A DNA stretch of 64,000 nt, taken from Desulfurivibrio dismutans (GTDB lineage: Bacteria > Desulfobacterota > Desulfobulbia > Desulfobulbales > Desulfurivibrionaceae). Location of the stretch: the NCBI RefSeq assembly GCF_029210385.1, contig NZ_JARGDQ010000003.1, forward strand, positions 271,140 to 335,139. The letters are read 5' to 3'. The position numbers and the translations under genes are program-made. Position 1 is the first letter of the stretch. Each line of letters starts with the position of its first letter. The notes under the pieces were generated by a model that worked only from the letters and a program-made list of their open reading frames with translations, did not search any database and was not told the DNA's origin. This document shows positions 16,655 through 25,197 of this stretch, in pieces.

Positions 16655-18955
16655 ATGATTAACGATAAATTGGAAATGGCCCTGGTCCGGGCCATCCGGG
16701 AAGCCAAGGTCCGCAAGCATGAACATGTCACCGTGGAGCATATCCTTTACGGCCTGCTCCATGACGACCTGGCGGCGGACATTCTGACCGCCTGCGGCGG
16801 CGACATCACCCTGATGAAGGAAAAGCTGGAGGATTTTTTCACCTCCAGCCTACCCAGCGTGCCCGGAGGCATCGGCCACGACCCGATTCAGACCATCGGC
16901 TTCAACCGGGTTCTGCAGCGGGCCATCGCCCATGTCCAGAGTTGCGGCAAAAAAGAGGTGGACGGCGGCGATGTACTGGCCGCCATTTTCTCGGAACCGG
17001 AATCCTACGCCGTTTATTTTCTCAACCTGGAAGGCATCAAAAAGCTGGACGTGGTGGAATACATCTCCCATGGTCACCCGGACGGCCTACCAGGACCGGC
17101 CATGGCCCCCCGCGGCCCGGGCGCCGATGAACAGGCGGACCAAACCCAGGCCAAACCGGCGGACAAAAACGCCGAAGCCCTGGAGCAATACACCGTCAAC
17201 TTCAGCCAGCGGGCCGCAAAGGGCCTGATCGACCCCCTGATCGGCCGCGACAGCGAGTTGAAAAGAATCATGCAGACCCTATGCCGGCGGCGTAAGAACA
17301 ACCCACTGCTGGTGGGCGAACCAGGAGTTGGCAAGACTGCCCTGGCCGAAGGGTTGGCCCTGCGAATCTACCAGAGTCGGCAAAACCGGCAGCAGGATCA
17401 GGCGACCTGCGGGTTGGTGCCGGATCTGCTTAAAGGGGTGGAAATCCGCCTGCTGGACATGGGGGGCCTGCTCTCCGGCACCAAATACCGGGGGGATTTT
17501 GAGCAGCGCCTGAAAGCGGTGATCAACGCCGTGGAACAGAACCCCGACATCATCCTCTTCATCGACGAAATCCACACCATCGTCGGGGCCGGGGCCACCA
17601 GCGGCGGCAGCATGGACGCCTCCAACCTGCTCAAACCCGCCCTGCAATCCGGCAGCCTGCGTTGTATCGGTGCTACCACTTACGAAGAATACAAAAACCA
17701 CCTGGAAAAAGACCGAGCCTTATCACGCCGTTTCCAAAAAATCGACGTAGCCGAACCTTCGGTGCCAGACACCGTAGCCATTCTCCAGGGGCTGCGGCCC
17801 CATTACGAGAAACATCACCAGATCAAATATTCCGCCACCGCTCTGAAGGCCGCCGCCGAACTGGCTGATCGCTACATCAACGAGCGCTTTCTGCCCGATA
17901 AGGCCATCGACGTGCTGGACGAAGTCGGGGCCGCCTTCCGCCTGCGCCGGGGGTGCAAGAAACGCCGCAGTGTAACGGTGCGCGACGTGGAAGAGGTGGT
18001 TTCCCGGCTGGCCCGGGTGCCGGCCAAAAGCGCCTCCGGGGCCGATATCGAGCACCTGCGCCTGCTGGAGACCATGCTGAAAAGCCAGATATTCGGCCAG
18101 GATCAGGCCATCAGCGCTTTAACCAGCGCCGTCAAGCGCTCCCGGGCCGGCATCAAGCGGCCCGAAGGCCCCACCGGCGCCTTCCTCTTTGCCGGCCCCA
18201 CCGGCGTGGGCAAGACCGAGCTGGCCCGCCAACTGGCGGCCAACCTTTCCATCCATTTCGAACGTTTCGACATGAGCGAGTACATGGAAAAACACGCGGT
18301 TTCCCGGCTCATCGGCTCACCTCCCGGTTATGTCGGTTTCGACCAGGGCGGCCTGCTCACCGAGGCGATCCGCAAACATCCCCACAGCGTTCTGCTCTTC
18401 GACGAACTGGAAAAGGCCCATCCCGACATCTTCAGCATTCTGCTGCAGGTCATGGATCATGCCTCGCTCACCGACAACTCCGGGCGCAAAGCCGATTTCC
18501 GCAACGTAATCCTGATCATGACCACCAACGCCGGAGCACGGGAACTGGCCGAACGGCCCATCGGCTTCACCGGCGACAGCCAGGGCCGGGACGGCAAGGC
18601 CCTGAAAAATCTTTTTGCCCCGGAATTCCGCAACCGGCTGGACAGTATCATCACTTTCAACCCGCTGGACACCTCTTTGATGGAACAAATCGTCGAAAAA
18701 ATGGTCCTGGAATTGCAGGAACGGCTGGCCGAGAAAAAGGTGACCATCAGCCTCACCCCGGCGGCCCGCACCTGGCTGGCCCAGCGAGGCTATGACCCCG
18801 AGTACGGGGCCCGGCCCCTGCGCCGGCTGATCCTGAAGGAAATCGGCGATACCCTCACCGAAGAAATCCTGTTCGGTCAGTTGCGCAAGGGCGGCGAGGT
18901 CAAAGTAACCATTAAGGGCAAAAAACCAGCCTTCGACTACTCCCCGGAGGCTTGA
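16655..18955 (+). CDS. clpA: ATP-dependent Clp protease ATP-binding subunit ClpA
   Basis: 766 residues. It has an N-domain (1-~145), a first AAA+ module with Walker A GEPGVGKTALAEG (~225) and FIDEIHTIVGAGA, and a second with GPTGVGKTELARQ (~515), FDELEKAHPD and the C-terminal GARPLRRLI. It lacks the long coiled middle domain of ClpB, which makes it ClpA. It unfolds substrates and feeds them to ClpP in the cytoplasm, with ClpS as adaptor from the gene just upstream. clpP is not in the window. Confidence 0.96.
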   Translation: MINDKLEMALVRAIREAKVRKHEHVTVEHILYGLLHDDLAADILTACGGDITLMKEKLEDFFTSSLPSVPGGIGHDPIQTIGFNRVLQRAIAHVQSCGKKEVDGGDVLAAIFSEPESYAVYFLNLEGIKKLDVVEYISHGHPDGLPGPAMAPRGPGADEQADQTQAKPADKNAEALEQYTVNFSQRAAKGLIDPLIGRDSELKRIMQTLCRRRKNNPLLVGEPGVGKTALAEGLALRIYQSRQNRQQDQATCGLVPDLLKGVEIRLLDMGGLLSGTKYRGDFEQRLKAVINAVEQNPDIILFIDEIHTIVGAGATSGGSMDASNLLKPALQSGSLRCIGATTYEEYKNHLEKDRALSRRFQKIDVAEPSVPDTVAILQGLRPHYEKHHQIKYSATALKAAAELADRYINERFLPDKAIDVLDEVGAAFRLRRGCKKRRSVTVRDVEEVVSRLARVPAKSASGADIEHLRLLETMLKSQIFGQDQAISALTSAVKRSRAGIKRPEGPTGAFLFAGPTGVGKTELARQLAANLSIHFERFDMSEYMEKHAVSRLIGSPPGYVGFDQGGLLTEAIRKHPHSVLLFDELEKAHPDIFSILLQVMDHASLTDNSGRKADFRNVILIMTTNAGARELAERPIGFTGDSQGRDGKALKNLFAPEFRNRLDSIITFNPLDTSLMEQIVEKMVLELQERLAEKKVTISLTPAARTWLAQRGYDPEYGARPLRRLILKEIGDTLTEEILFGQLRKGGEVKVTIKGKKPAFDYSPEA

Positions 18956-19132
18956 GTGGTCCCTCCCCGGCTCCCAGGCTGCTCTTGCCCGTTGACAAAA
19001 GCAGTTTTTTCGGTAAGGTAACCCGCTGGTGGCACCGGTCATCTCCGGCGACTGGGCTGCCGTTTTGGGCCATGACCCAACCTTTGGCGGGTCATTCAGC
19101 TTATTATAATCCTCAAAGAACAGGAAATTACC

Positions 19133-19666
19133 ATGAAGCTACTCTCCACCCGCAATACCTTGTTAGCCACCGCCTGCAGCCTCACCCTCCTTTTGGCCGC
19201 CTGCGGCGACAGCCAGCAACCGCAAGCTCCTGAGCCCGCCGCGGAAGACCGCAGCTTCACCCAGGCCATGGAAGATGCTCATGCCGGCCTGATGGACGAA
19301 ATGCCCATGGGCAGCGAGAAGGCCGTGACCCCTTTTGCTGATTTGAATGTGGCCAAGGCCAGCGGCGATAACGCCTACACCGTCGCCGAACTCTTCGCCC
19401 AGAGCGAGAGCCTGAACGGCCAGACCGTGCGGGTTAAGGCACAAGTGGTAAAATTCTCTCCGGCCATCATGGATCGGAACTTTATCCACCTCCAGGACGG
19501 AACCGGCTCGGAAGCCAACCGCACTCACAACCTGGTGGCCACCTCCCAGGAAACCGTGGAGGTTGGTGCAGTTGTCACCGTCGAAGGCGTACTGTCGTCC
19601 AACAAAGACTTCGGCGCCGGCTACACCTATCAGGTGATTTTGGAAGACTCCACCGTTATTGAATAA
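19133..19666 (+). CDS. OB-fold (NrfJ-like) lipoprotein
   Basis: 177 residues with a lipoprotein signal: a hydrophobic stretch followed by LLLAAC, lipidated Cys near residue 25. After a linker, a ~95-residue domain with YTVAELFAQSESLNGQTVRVKA, VVKFSPAIMDRNFIHLQDG and AVVTVEGVL is a small OB-fold of the kind found in NrfJ-like periplasmic proteins. It should be anchored in the envelope. Function is unknown. An AT-rich TTATTATAAT lies ~30 bp upstream and may be the -10 box. The stop TAA is immediately followed by the ATG of panE, so they are probably co-transcribed. Confidence 0.72.
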   Translation: MKLLSTRNTLLATACSLTLLLAACGDSQQPQAPEPAAEDRSFTQAMEDAHAGLMDEMPMGSEKAVTPFADLNVAKASGDNAYTVAELFAQSESLNGQTVRVKAQVVKFSPAIMDRNFIHLQDGTGSEANRTHNLVATSQETVEVGAVVTVEGVLSSNKDFGAGYTYQVILEDSTVIE

Positions 19667-20617
19667 ATGAAACTGGTGGTGGTCGGGCCCGGCGCCCTGG
19701 GTTGCCTGCTGGCGGCCCGCCTGCACTTGGCGGGCACCTGCCATGTACAACTGCTCGACCACCGCCCCCAGCGGGCCGCCGCCCTGAACCGTCAAGGAAT
19801 CATCCTTGAGGAGCCGGGGGCGGCCCCCTCCCCACCTCTGCCGATTCCCGTCACCACCGATCCCGGCGGCATCATTCATGCCGACACCGCTGTGTTCTGC
19901 GTTAAATCCTTCACCCTGCCCCAAGCCCTGGCCTCCGCCAAACCTTTTGCCACCCCCAAGACCATCTTTATTGCTTTTGCCAACGGCATTGGCCACCTGG
20001 AAGAGATGCGCCGACTCAGCGATTGCTGCCTTCCGGTCCTGGGTATTTGCACCGCCGGTGCCACCCTGCTGGCCCCCGGCCGGGTGCGCGTCGGCGGCCA
20101 AGGCAGTCTGACCCTGGGTTATGCCGTTAACCCAGCCACCCCAGCCGGCCCAGCCGGCCCAAACGGGGCCGCCCCCCTGCTCCCAATCGCTCAGGCCTTC
20201 CGCCAGGCAGGTTTCGACACCCGGTTGAGCAACGATATTGACCGGGAACTCTGGTACAAACTGCTGGTCAATGTCGGCATCAACGCTCTGACTGTGCTCC
20301 ACGACTGCCCCAACGGCCGCCTGTTGGAAATTCCCGCCGCCCGCCGGCTAATGGCCCAAGCCGTAAGTGAGGCCGCCGCCGTGGCCGAGGCCAGCGGCAT
20401 TTCCCTGAACATCGAACCGCTGGCCATGGTTGAAGAGGTCTGTCGCCGTACCGCCACCAATATCTCTTCCATGCTCCAGGATATTCGCCACCACCGCCCC
20501 ACCGAGATCATGGCCATCAACGGCGAAATCGTTCGCCGGGCCAACATCCTGGGAATGACCGCACCGGCCAACGAAGAGCTGACCATAACGGTAAAACAGC
20601 GTCATCCCAGCCAGTAG
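19667..20617 (+). CDS. panE: 2-dehydropantoate 2-reductase (ketopantoate reductase)
   Basis: 316 residues starting MKLVVVGPGALGCLLAARL, a textbook NADPH-binding GxGxxG start. Later FCVKSFTLPQAL (catalytic Lys), FANGIGHLEE, and the C-terminal KLLVNVGINALTVL match the ketopantoate reductase family. It reduces 2-dehydropantoate to pantoate in coenzyme A synthesis. The ATG directly abuts the stop of the upstream lipoprotein gene. A proline/alanine-rich loop (PATPAGPAGP) near residue 160 is an insertion relative to typical members. Confidence 0.88.
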   Translation: MKLVVVGPGALGCLLAARLHLAGTCHVQLLDHRPQRAAALNRQGIILEEPGAAPSPPLPIPVTTDPGGIIHADTAVFCVKSFTLPQALASAKPFATPKTIFIAFANGIGHLEEMRRLSDCCLPVLGICTAGATLLAPGRVRVGGQGSLTLGYAVNPATPAGPAGPNGAAPLLPIAQAFRQAGFDTRLSNDIDRELWYKLLVNVGINALTVLHDCPNGRLLEIPAARRLMAQAVSEAAAVAEASGISLNIEPLAMVEEVCRRTATNISSMLQDIRHHRPTEIMAINGEIVRRANILGMTAPANEELTITVKQRHPSQ

Positions 20618-20670
20618 AAAAATCCTCCTCTCCTCCCCACACAATTCCTTTTTACGGGCAGATATATTCC

Positions 20671-20733
20671 GCAATATATATGAACAACAAAAAGTTATTG
20701 CACAAAAACATTTTTTACAATAGTATATATCGC
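20671..20733 (+). promoter_or_regulatory. Candidate MarR-gene promoter with two inverted ATATAT boxes
   Basis: GCAATATATATG (20671-20682) and GTATATATCGC (20723-20733) are inverted copies of a GCRATATATA motif. Between them lies TACAAT (20716-20721), a likely -10 box, with TTATTG 16 bases before it. The arrangement is typical of a promoter flanked by operator half-sites. The rest of the 349-bp gap (20618-20966) holds a small hairpin (GTTGAAA/TTTCAAC near 20736) and repeat R5. Confidence 0.4.
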
Positions 20734-20830
20734 AAGTTGAAAACGGCAGCGTTTCAACCGCCGTCCCAGCGACGGCTTGGTCAGTATCCGGACCAAATAA
20801 ATCATGTAACTATCCATCTCTTTCTGGCAC

Positions 20831-20939
20831 GTAGCTGTTTAACAGTGCCCCAGGTTGCGGTAAGCCAGGTCAGCGTAGCGTACGTCAGGTACTCAAGCCG
20901 ACCTGATCGCCACAAAATGGGGTGCTGCTGGACAGCTAC
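20831..20939 (+). repeat. Palindromic intergenic repeat, copy R5
   Basis: Ends GTAGCTGTTTAACAG and CTGCTGGACAGCTAC pair with G-T and other minor mismatches; their sequence is unlike other copies. The GATCG arm (CCTGATCGCC) is on the right and faces the MarR start codon 27 bp away; panE ends 213 bp away on the left. Confidence 0.88.
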
Positions 20940-20966
20940 TAAACTATTTAACAAAGCGAGATCATC

Positions 20967-21527
20967 ATGACGATGACGCAAAGTTTTGCCATAGCCGCCG
21001 AAGCCGGCGGCAGTTTCGGCGGCCCGGCCGCCACCGAGAGCGACGACAACTTTCAACGCGAGGCCCGCGTCCGCAAAGTGCTCAGCGATTTGCGAGTGGT
21101 CTTCCGGGCTATTCAGTCCTACTCCAAAATGGTGGAGCGCCAGTGCCAGGTCAGCGCCACCATGCTCTGGGTGCTGCGGGAAATCGCAGCCGCCGGCGAA
21201 CTCAAGATCTCCGAGGTGGCCCGCATTCTCTCCATCCACCAGTCCACCGCCAGCAACCTGTTGGACAAGCTGGAGCGCCGGGGCCTGGTACGCCGTCAAC
21301 GCGGCAGCCGCCAGGAAGATCAGCGGGTAGTACTGGTAACCTTGACCTCCACCGGCCTGGACCTGCTGGATCAGGCCGGCACCCTGCATCACGGCCCGCT
21401 GACCGAGGCCTTGGACCAGATGGCCGCCGAAGACCTGGTACTGCTGAACCAGAGCCTGGACAAACTGGTCCAGGCCATTCCCGCCGGCAAACTGGATCAC
21501 GGCCTGATGCCGCCCATCACCGAATGA
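20967..21527 (+). CDS. MarR-family transcriptional regulator
   Basis: 186 residues. The winged helix (about 65-135) includes LKISEVARILSIHQSTASNLLDKLERRGLV split over helices 2-4 and a wing with RRQRGSRQEDQRVVLVTLT. The N-terminal ~35 residues are variable and probably disordered. It precedes the methyl-transfer cluster on the same strand, 100 bp before the MetH-activation-like gene, so it is a likely regulator of that cluster and of itself via the ATATAT boxes upstream. The ligand is unknown. The ATG at 20967 is preceded by a weak AAAGCGAG site. Confidence 0.88.
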   Translation: MTMTQSFAIAAEAGGSFGGPAATESDDNFQREARVRKVLSDLRVVFRAIQSYSKMVERQCQVSATMLWVLREIAAAGELKISEVARILSIHQSTASNLLDKLERRGLVRRQRGSRQEDQRVVLVTLTSTGLDLLDQAGTLHHGPLTEALDQMAAEDLVLLNQSLDKLVQAIPAGKLDHGLMPPITE

Positions 21528-21629
21528 CATTCAGCGTGCCCCAGCGGCACGACAAAACTAAACGGCCCGGTTCACCACAACCAAACGTTAAGACGAAGTT
21601 GCATACTTAAACCAGTGAAATAAAACCAC

Positions 21630-22418
21630 ATGCTAATCGCCCCGGGCATCGAACATACCATCCCGTCTTCCTCCGCCGCCGCCGGCGGCAAGGACCACGG
21701 CATAACCGCGCCACCACCGGTCGGCCAACTCTGGCGTGACCGACCTGGTTTTGACCGCGACTTTGTCGAACGCCTGTTGGGCCGCCGCCGGCGGCGCGGC
21801 TTAAGCGGTCCCACCGCCCGGCGGCTGGCGGCCCTGGAACCGGAGTTGCCGGAACTGCTGGACCCGCAGGTGATTTACACCACCCTGCCCCCGACCGTCA
21901 CTCCCCGGGGCAGCATCACCCTGAACCATTCAAGTTCAAGAAGCGCGGGAGCCGGCCTGGAACTGACCAACCCCAAGATGATCGGCGCCCTGCAAAAGGC
22001 CGCTAAAGCGGTCTGCTTAATCGCCACCGTGGGGCCGGAGTTGGACCGGCGGGTGGCAGAGTTGCAAGGTGAGGGCCGGCTGGCCGACGCGGCAATACTG
22101 GACGCCTTGGGCTCCGGCGCCGTGGAATGGCTGGCCGACCGATTTTTGACCCATATCGTAAAAGAGCACGACGGCCTGGTGGCCGGCCCCCGCTTCAGCC
22201 CCGGCTACTGCGACTGGCCGCTTAATGACCAGCCCGGGCTTTTTTCACTGCTGGACCACCGGCAGATCGGAGTGGAATTGGATGCCTCCTGCCTGATGCA
22301 GCCGCGCAAGTCCATCTCCGCCCTGTTCGGACTGTACGAAACCGCCGCCGCCCCGGCCGACCGCGACCTGATTCCCTGTCGGCGCTGCCCGAAACGCGAC
22401 TGCATCGCCCGGCGCTAA
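21630..22418 (+). CDS. Stand-alone MetH-activation-domain-like protein
   Basis: 262 residues. The second half matches the B12-dependent methionine synthase activation domain: LIATVGPELDRRVAEL, RFSPGYCDWPLNDQ, the IGVELDASCLMQPRKS segment and a C-terminal CRRCPKRDC. In MetH this domain binds SAM and reductively re-methylates oxidised cobalamin. Here it is separate from any MetH and lies 82 bp before an MttB-family gene, so it probably reactivates the corrinoid protein encoded at 26927. The first ~60 residues are low-complexity. The terminal cysteines might carry a metal centre. Function as an activator is inference. Confidence 0.75.
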   Translation: MLIAPGIEHTIPSSSAAAGGKDHGITAPPPVGQLWRDRPGFDRDFVERLLGRRRRRGLSGPTARRLAALEPELPELLDPQVIYTTLPPTVTPRGSITLNHSSSRSAGAGLELTNPKMIGALQKAAKAVCLIATVGPELDRRVAELQGEGRLADAAILDALGSGAVEWLADRFLTHIVKEHDGLVAGPRFSPGYCDWPLNDQPGLFSLLDHRQIGVELDASCLMQPRKSISALFGLYETAAAPADRDLIPCRRCPKRDCIARR

Positions 22419-22500
22419 GGCCCGTTGGCCGCCGGGCGGTTACCGGCTGGAAAATTATAAAAAAACAGGCAACAGAAAACTTTAAGGAGAGAGCAACCGT

Positions 22501-23967
22501 ATGAAAGTAAGAAAAGGCATTGAAGGCGGCCGCTACCAGCCGCTGACCCAGGAAGACATCAAGCGCATCCACCAGGCCGCCATGCAGGTTTTTGAAGAGA
22601 TCGGGGTGCAGGTCAACTTCCCCGCCGCCCTTGAGCTTTTTGCCGAAGCCGGCGCCCAGGTGGACCGGGAAACCAATATCGTCAAGATGCCCGGCAGTCT
22701 GGTGGAAAAGATCATCGGCCAGGCCCCGTCGGTGATCAACCTCTGCGGCCGCGACCCGGAAGGCGAACACGACTGCGAGATCGGCGGCACCAAGGTTTAC
22801 ATGGGCACCGGCGGCACCGCCCTCAATGTCCAGGAGCCGGGCAGCGACGAGATTCGCCGCTCCCAGACCAAAGACATCATGAACATGGCCCGCATGGTGG
22901 AGCAGTTGGATAATATCCATTTCTACATGCTCAACGTCTACCCCGGTGACGTGACGGTGGAAGACGTGGACGTCAACCGTTTCGGCGCCGCCCTAAACCG
23001 CACCCAAAAGCACATCATGGGCGGGGTTTACACCGTGGAGGGAGTGCGCAACGTCATCAAGATGGCGGAGATGATCGCCGGAAGCCCCGAGGCCTTGAGG
23101 GAGCGGCCCTTTATCTCCATGGTCACCTGCCCCATCAGTCCCTTCAAACTGGATGAATCTTACGGCGAGCTGACCATGGAAGCGGCCCGCAACCGGATCC
23201 CGGTGGTGGTGCCCACCGAACCGCTGTGCGGCGCCACCGCGCCGGTGACTTTAGCCGCCAACCTGGTGGTCCAGACGGTGGATTCCCTGGCCGGGGTAAT
23301 GCTGGCCCAGCTCACCAACCCCGGCGCCCCCTGCCTGTTCGGCTGCATCTCGTCCATCACCGATCTTCGCGACCTCAAATACCTGGCCGGGGCGGTGGAA
23401 ATGGGCCTGATGAACGCCGGGGCGGCCCAGATGGCCCAGTACTACAAGCTGCCCTTCTACGCCACCGCCGGCATGACCGACTCCAAGGTGGTGGACGCCC
23501 AGGCCGGTTACGAATCCGCCATGACCAGCGTGATGGTGGCCCTGGCCGGCGCCAACTTCATCCATGACGCCGCCGGCTTCATCGAGTTCTGCCTCACCGC
23601 CTCCTACGACAAGCTGGTGGTGGACAACGAGATCCTGGGCATGACCATGCGGGCGGTGGAAGGCATCCGGGTAGATGACGAGACCATCGCCATGGCCGAG
23701 CTGAAAAAGGCCGGCCCCGGCGGCCAGTTCGTCACCGCCCGCCATACCCGCCGCTTAATGCGGACCGAGCACTACAGCCCGGAACTGAGCGACCGGGACA
23801 ACCGGGGGCCGTGGCAACAGGCCGGCGCCCAAGACACCCGGCAGCGGGCCACCGCCCGCAGCAGAGAGATCCTCGACGCGCCACTCAAGTCGATACTGCC
23901 CGAGGATGTCCGCCAGCGGATCAAAACCGAAATCCCGGGGCTGCAGCCCTTTTTGATGGAGGACTAG
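22501..23967 (+). CDS. MttB-family (non-pyrrolysine) corrinoid methyltransferase, copy 1
   Basis: 488 residues of the trimethylamine methyltransferase superfamily, starting with YQPLTQEDIKRIHQAAMQVF and ending in the family's LKSILPEDVRQRIKTEIPG. The frame is open throughout, without an in-frame TAG, so this is a non-Pyl member like the glycine betaine (MtgB) or proline betaine/carnitine enzymes. These enzymes move a methyl group from a quaternary amine to Co(I) of a partner corrinoid protein. A strong AAGGAGAGAG site precedes the ATG. The substrate cannot be read from the sequence. Confidence 0.88.
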   Translation: MKVRKGIEGGRYQPLTQEDIKRIHQAAMQVFEEIGVQVNFPAALELFAEAGAQVDRETNIVKMPGSLVEKIIGQAPSVINLCGRDPEGEHDCEIGGTKVYMGTGGTALNVQEPGSDEIRRSQTKDIMNMARMVEQLDNIHFYMLNVYPGDVTVEDVDVNRFGAALNRTQKHIMGGVYTVEGVRNVIKMAEMIAGSPEALRERPFISMVTCPISPFKLDESYGELTMEAARNRIPVVVPTEPLCGATAPVTLAANLVVQTVDSLAGVMLAQLTNPGAPCLFGCISSITDLRDLKYLAGAVEMGLMNAGAAQMAQYYKLPFYATAGMTDSKVVDAQAGYESAMTSVMVALAGANFIHDAAGFIEFCLTASYDKLVVDNEILGMTMRAVEGIRVDDETIAMAELKKAGPGGQFVTARHTRRLMRTEHYSPELSDRDNRGPWQQAGAQDTRQRATARSREILDAPLKSILPEDVRQRIKTEIPGLQPFLMED

Positions 23968-24077
23968 CGTAATCGTCCAGCAGCACCACATCTTGCGGCG
24001 ATCGGCCCGGCTTACGTACCCGGGGTACGCAGCGCCGGGCCGCTTGCCACAACCTGCAGCACTGCTGAACGATTACG
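23968..24077 (-). repeat. Palindromic intergenic repeat, copy R6
   Basis: Ends CGTAATCGTCCAGCAG and CTGCTGAACGATTACG pair with one mismatch. The GATCG arm is on the left and begins at the base after the MttB stop codon. The next gene starts 64 bp beyond the right end. Confidence 0.9.
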
Positions 24078-24141
24078 GAAACCGAACCAGGCTGAAATCA
24101 CAAAATTCGCAACCCTTAAAAAGAACTACCAAGGACGGAAA

Positions 24142-24933
24142 ATGATCACCATAGCCGAAAAGATCAACGCCACCATCCCCTCCACCCGCCGGATCATCGA
24201 GGAACGGGACGCGGCGGCCCTGCTGGAGCTGGCCGAGAAACAGGCCGCCGCCGGGGCCGACTACATTGACATCAACGTCGGCACCGGGCACGGCAGCGGC
24301 GCCGACGAGGTGGAGGCCATGACCTGGGCGGTGACCACCATCCAGGAGAAGATCGACACCCCGCTGTGCATCGACAGCGCCGACGCGGCAGTGCTGGAGG
24401 CGGGACTCACCGCCCGCCAAGGCAAGCCGGCCCTGATCAACTCCACCAAGGCCACCGAGGAAAACATGGCCACCGTGGTGCCTTTAGCGGCCCGTTTCAA
24501 GCTGCCCCTGGTGGGCCTGGCCATGGACGACAAGGGCATTCCCACTTCCGCCGAGGCCCGGCTGGCCGCCTGCAAGTATATCGCCGATTACTGCGCCCAG
24601 CGGGGGGTGCCGGAAGAAGACCTCTTTTTCGATCCCCTGGTGGTGCCGGTGAGCACCGATATCACCCAGGGCCGGGTCACCCTTGACACCATCGCCGCCA
24701 TCAAGAAGGAGCTGCCCAAGGCCAAGACGGTGATGGCGGTTTCCAACATCTCATTCGGCCTGCCCCAGCGCAAACGGCTCAACAGCGCCTTTTTGCAGAT
24801 GGCGGTGGCCTACGGCCTGGACGGCGGCATCCTCAACGTCCTGGATCAGGAGTTGATGGGCGCCATCCGCGCCGCCGAAGTACTGGTAGGCAAGGATAAG
24901 CGGTGCCGCAAATACGCCCGTTTCTTCCGGTAA
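24142..24933 (+). CDS. Methyltetrahydrofolate:corrinoid methyltransferase (MtgA/AcsE-like)
   Basis: 263 residues of a single pterin-binding (DHPS-like) TIM barrel. DYIDINVGTG, PLCIDSADAAVLEA, INSTKATEEN and MAVSNISFGLPQRKRLN are the conserved strands of methyl-THF-dependent methyltransferases. It lacks the dihydropteroate synthase signature for pABA joining. It should transfer the methyl group between the corrinoid protein and tetrahydrofolate. It lies between the two MttB-family genes, the usual arrangement of betaine demethylation clusters. AAGGACGG precedes the ATG. Confidence 0.88.
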   Translation: MITIAEKINATIPSTRRIIEERDAAALLELAEKQAAAGADYIDINVGTGHGSGADEVEAMTWAVTTIQEKIDTPLCIDSADAAVLEAGLTARQGKPALINSTKATEENMATVVPLAARFKLPLVGLAMDDKGIPTSAEARLAACKYIADYCAQRGVPEEDLFFDPLVVPVSTDITQGRVTLDTIAAIKKELPKAKTVMAVSNISFGLPQRKRLNSAFLQMAVAYGLDGGILNVLDQELMGAIRAAEVLVGKDKRCRKYARFFR

Positions 24934-24991
24934 GAAGAGAAACAGGGTGCCCAGTACAAGACGCAAGCCGCTTACAGCCTGGACGGGATCC

Positions 24992-25109
24992 GCGAAAACC
25001 GGTAGCGGCGGGTTCGGTGGCGGCCGGGCGCATGGACGCGCAGGAGGCCGCCGCCGCCTCGGAGGCGGGCAGGGATGCCCGCCAAGAATGAGCCGCTACC
25101 GGTTTTCGC
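24992..25109. repeat. 118-bp multi-branch inverted repeat between methyltransferase genes
   Basis: A perfect 18-bp outer stem is formed by 24992-25009 and 25092-25109 (arm GCGAAAACCGGTAGCGGC). Inside, GGCGGCC (25019-25025) pairs with GGCCGCC (25046-25052), and GGCGGGCA pairs with TGCCCGCC around 25073-25083. The result is a three-way junction in DNA or RNA. It is unrelated to the R1-R11 family. No T-run follows, so it is not an ordinary terminator. The surrounding gap (24934-25197) has no gene. Confidence 0.75.
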
Positions 25110-25197
25110 AGACCCCACCCCCGGGCCACAACCGAAACTTACGGCGCCGACAATTTTGAGCCGCTGAAACATTGAACAAAACAAAAGGTAAAGACCA

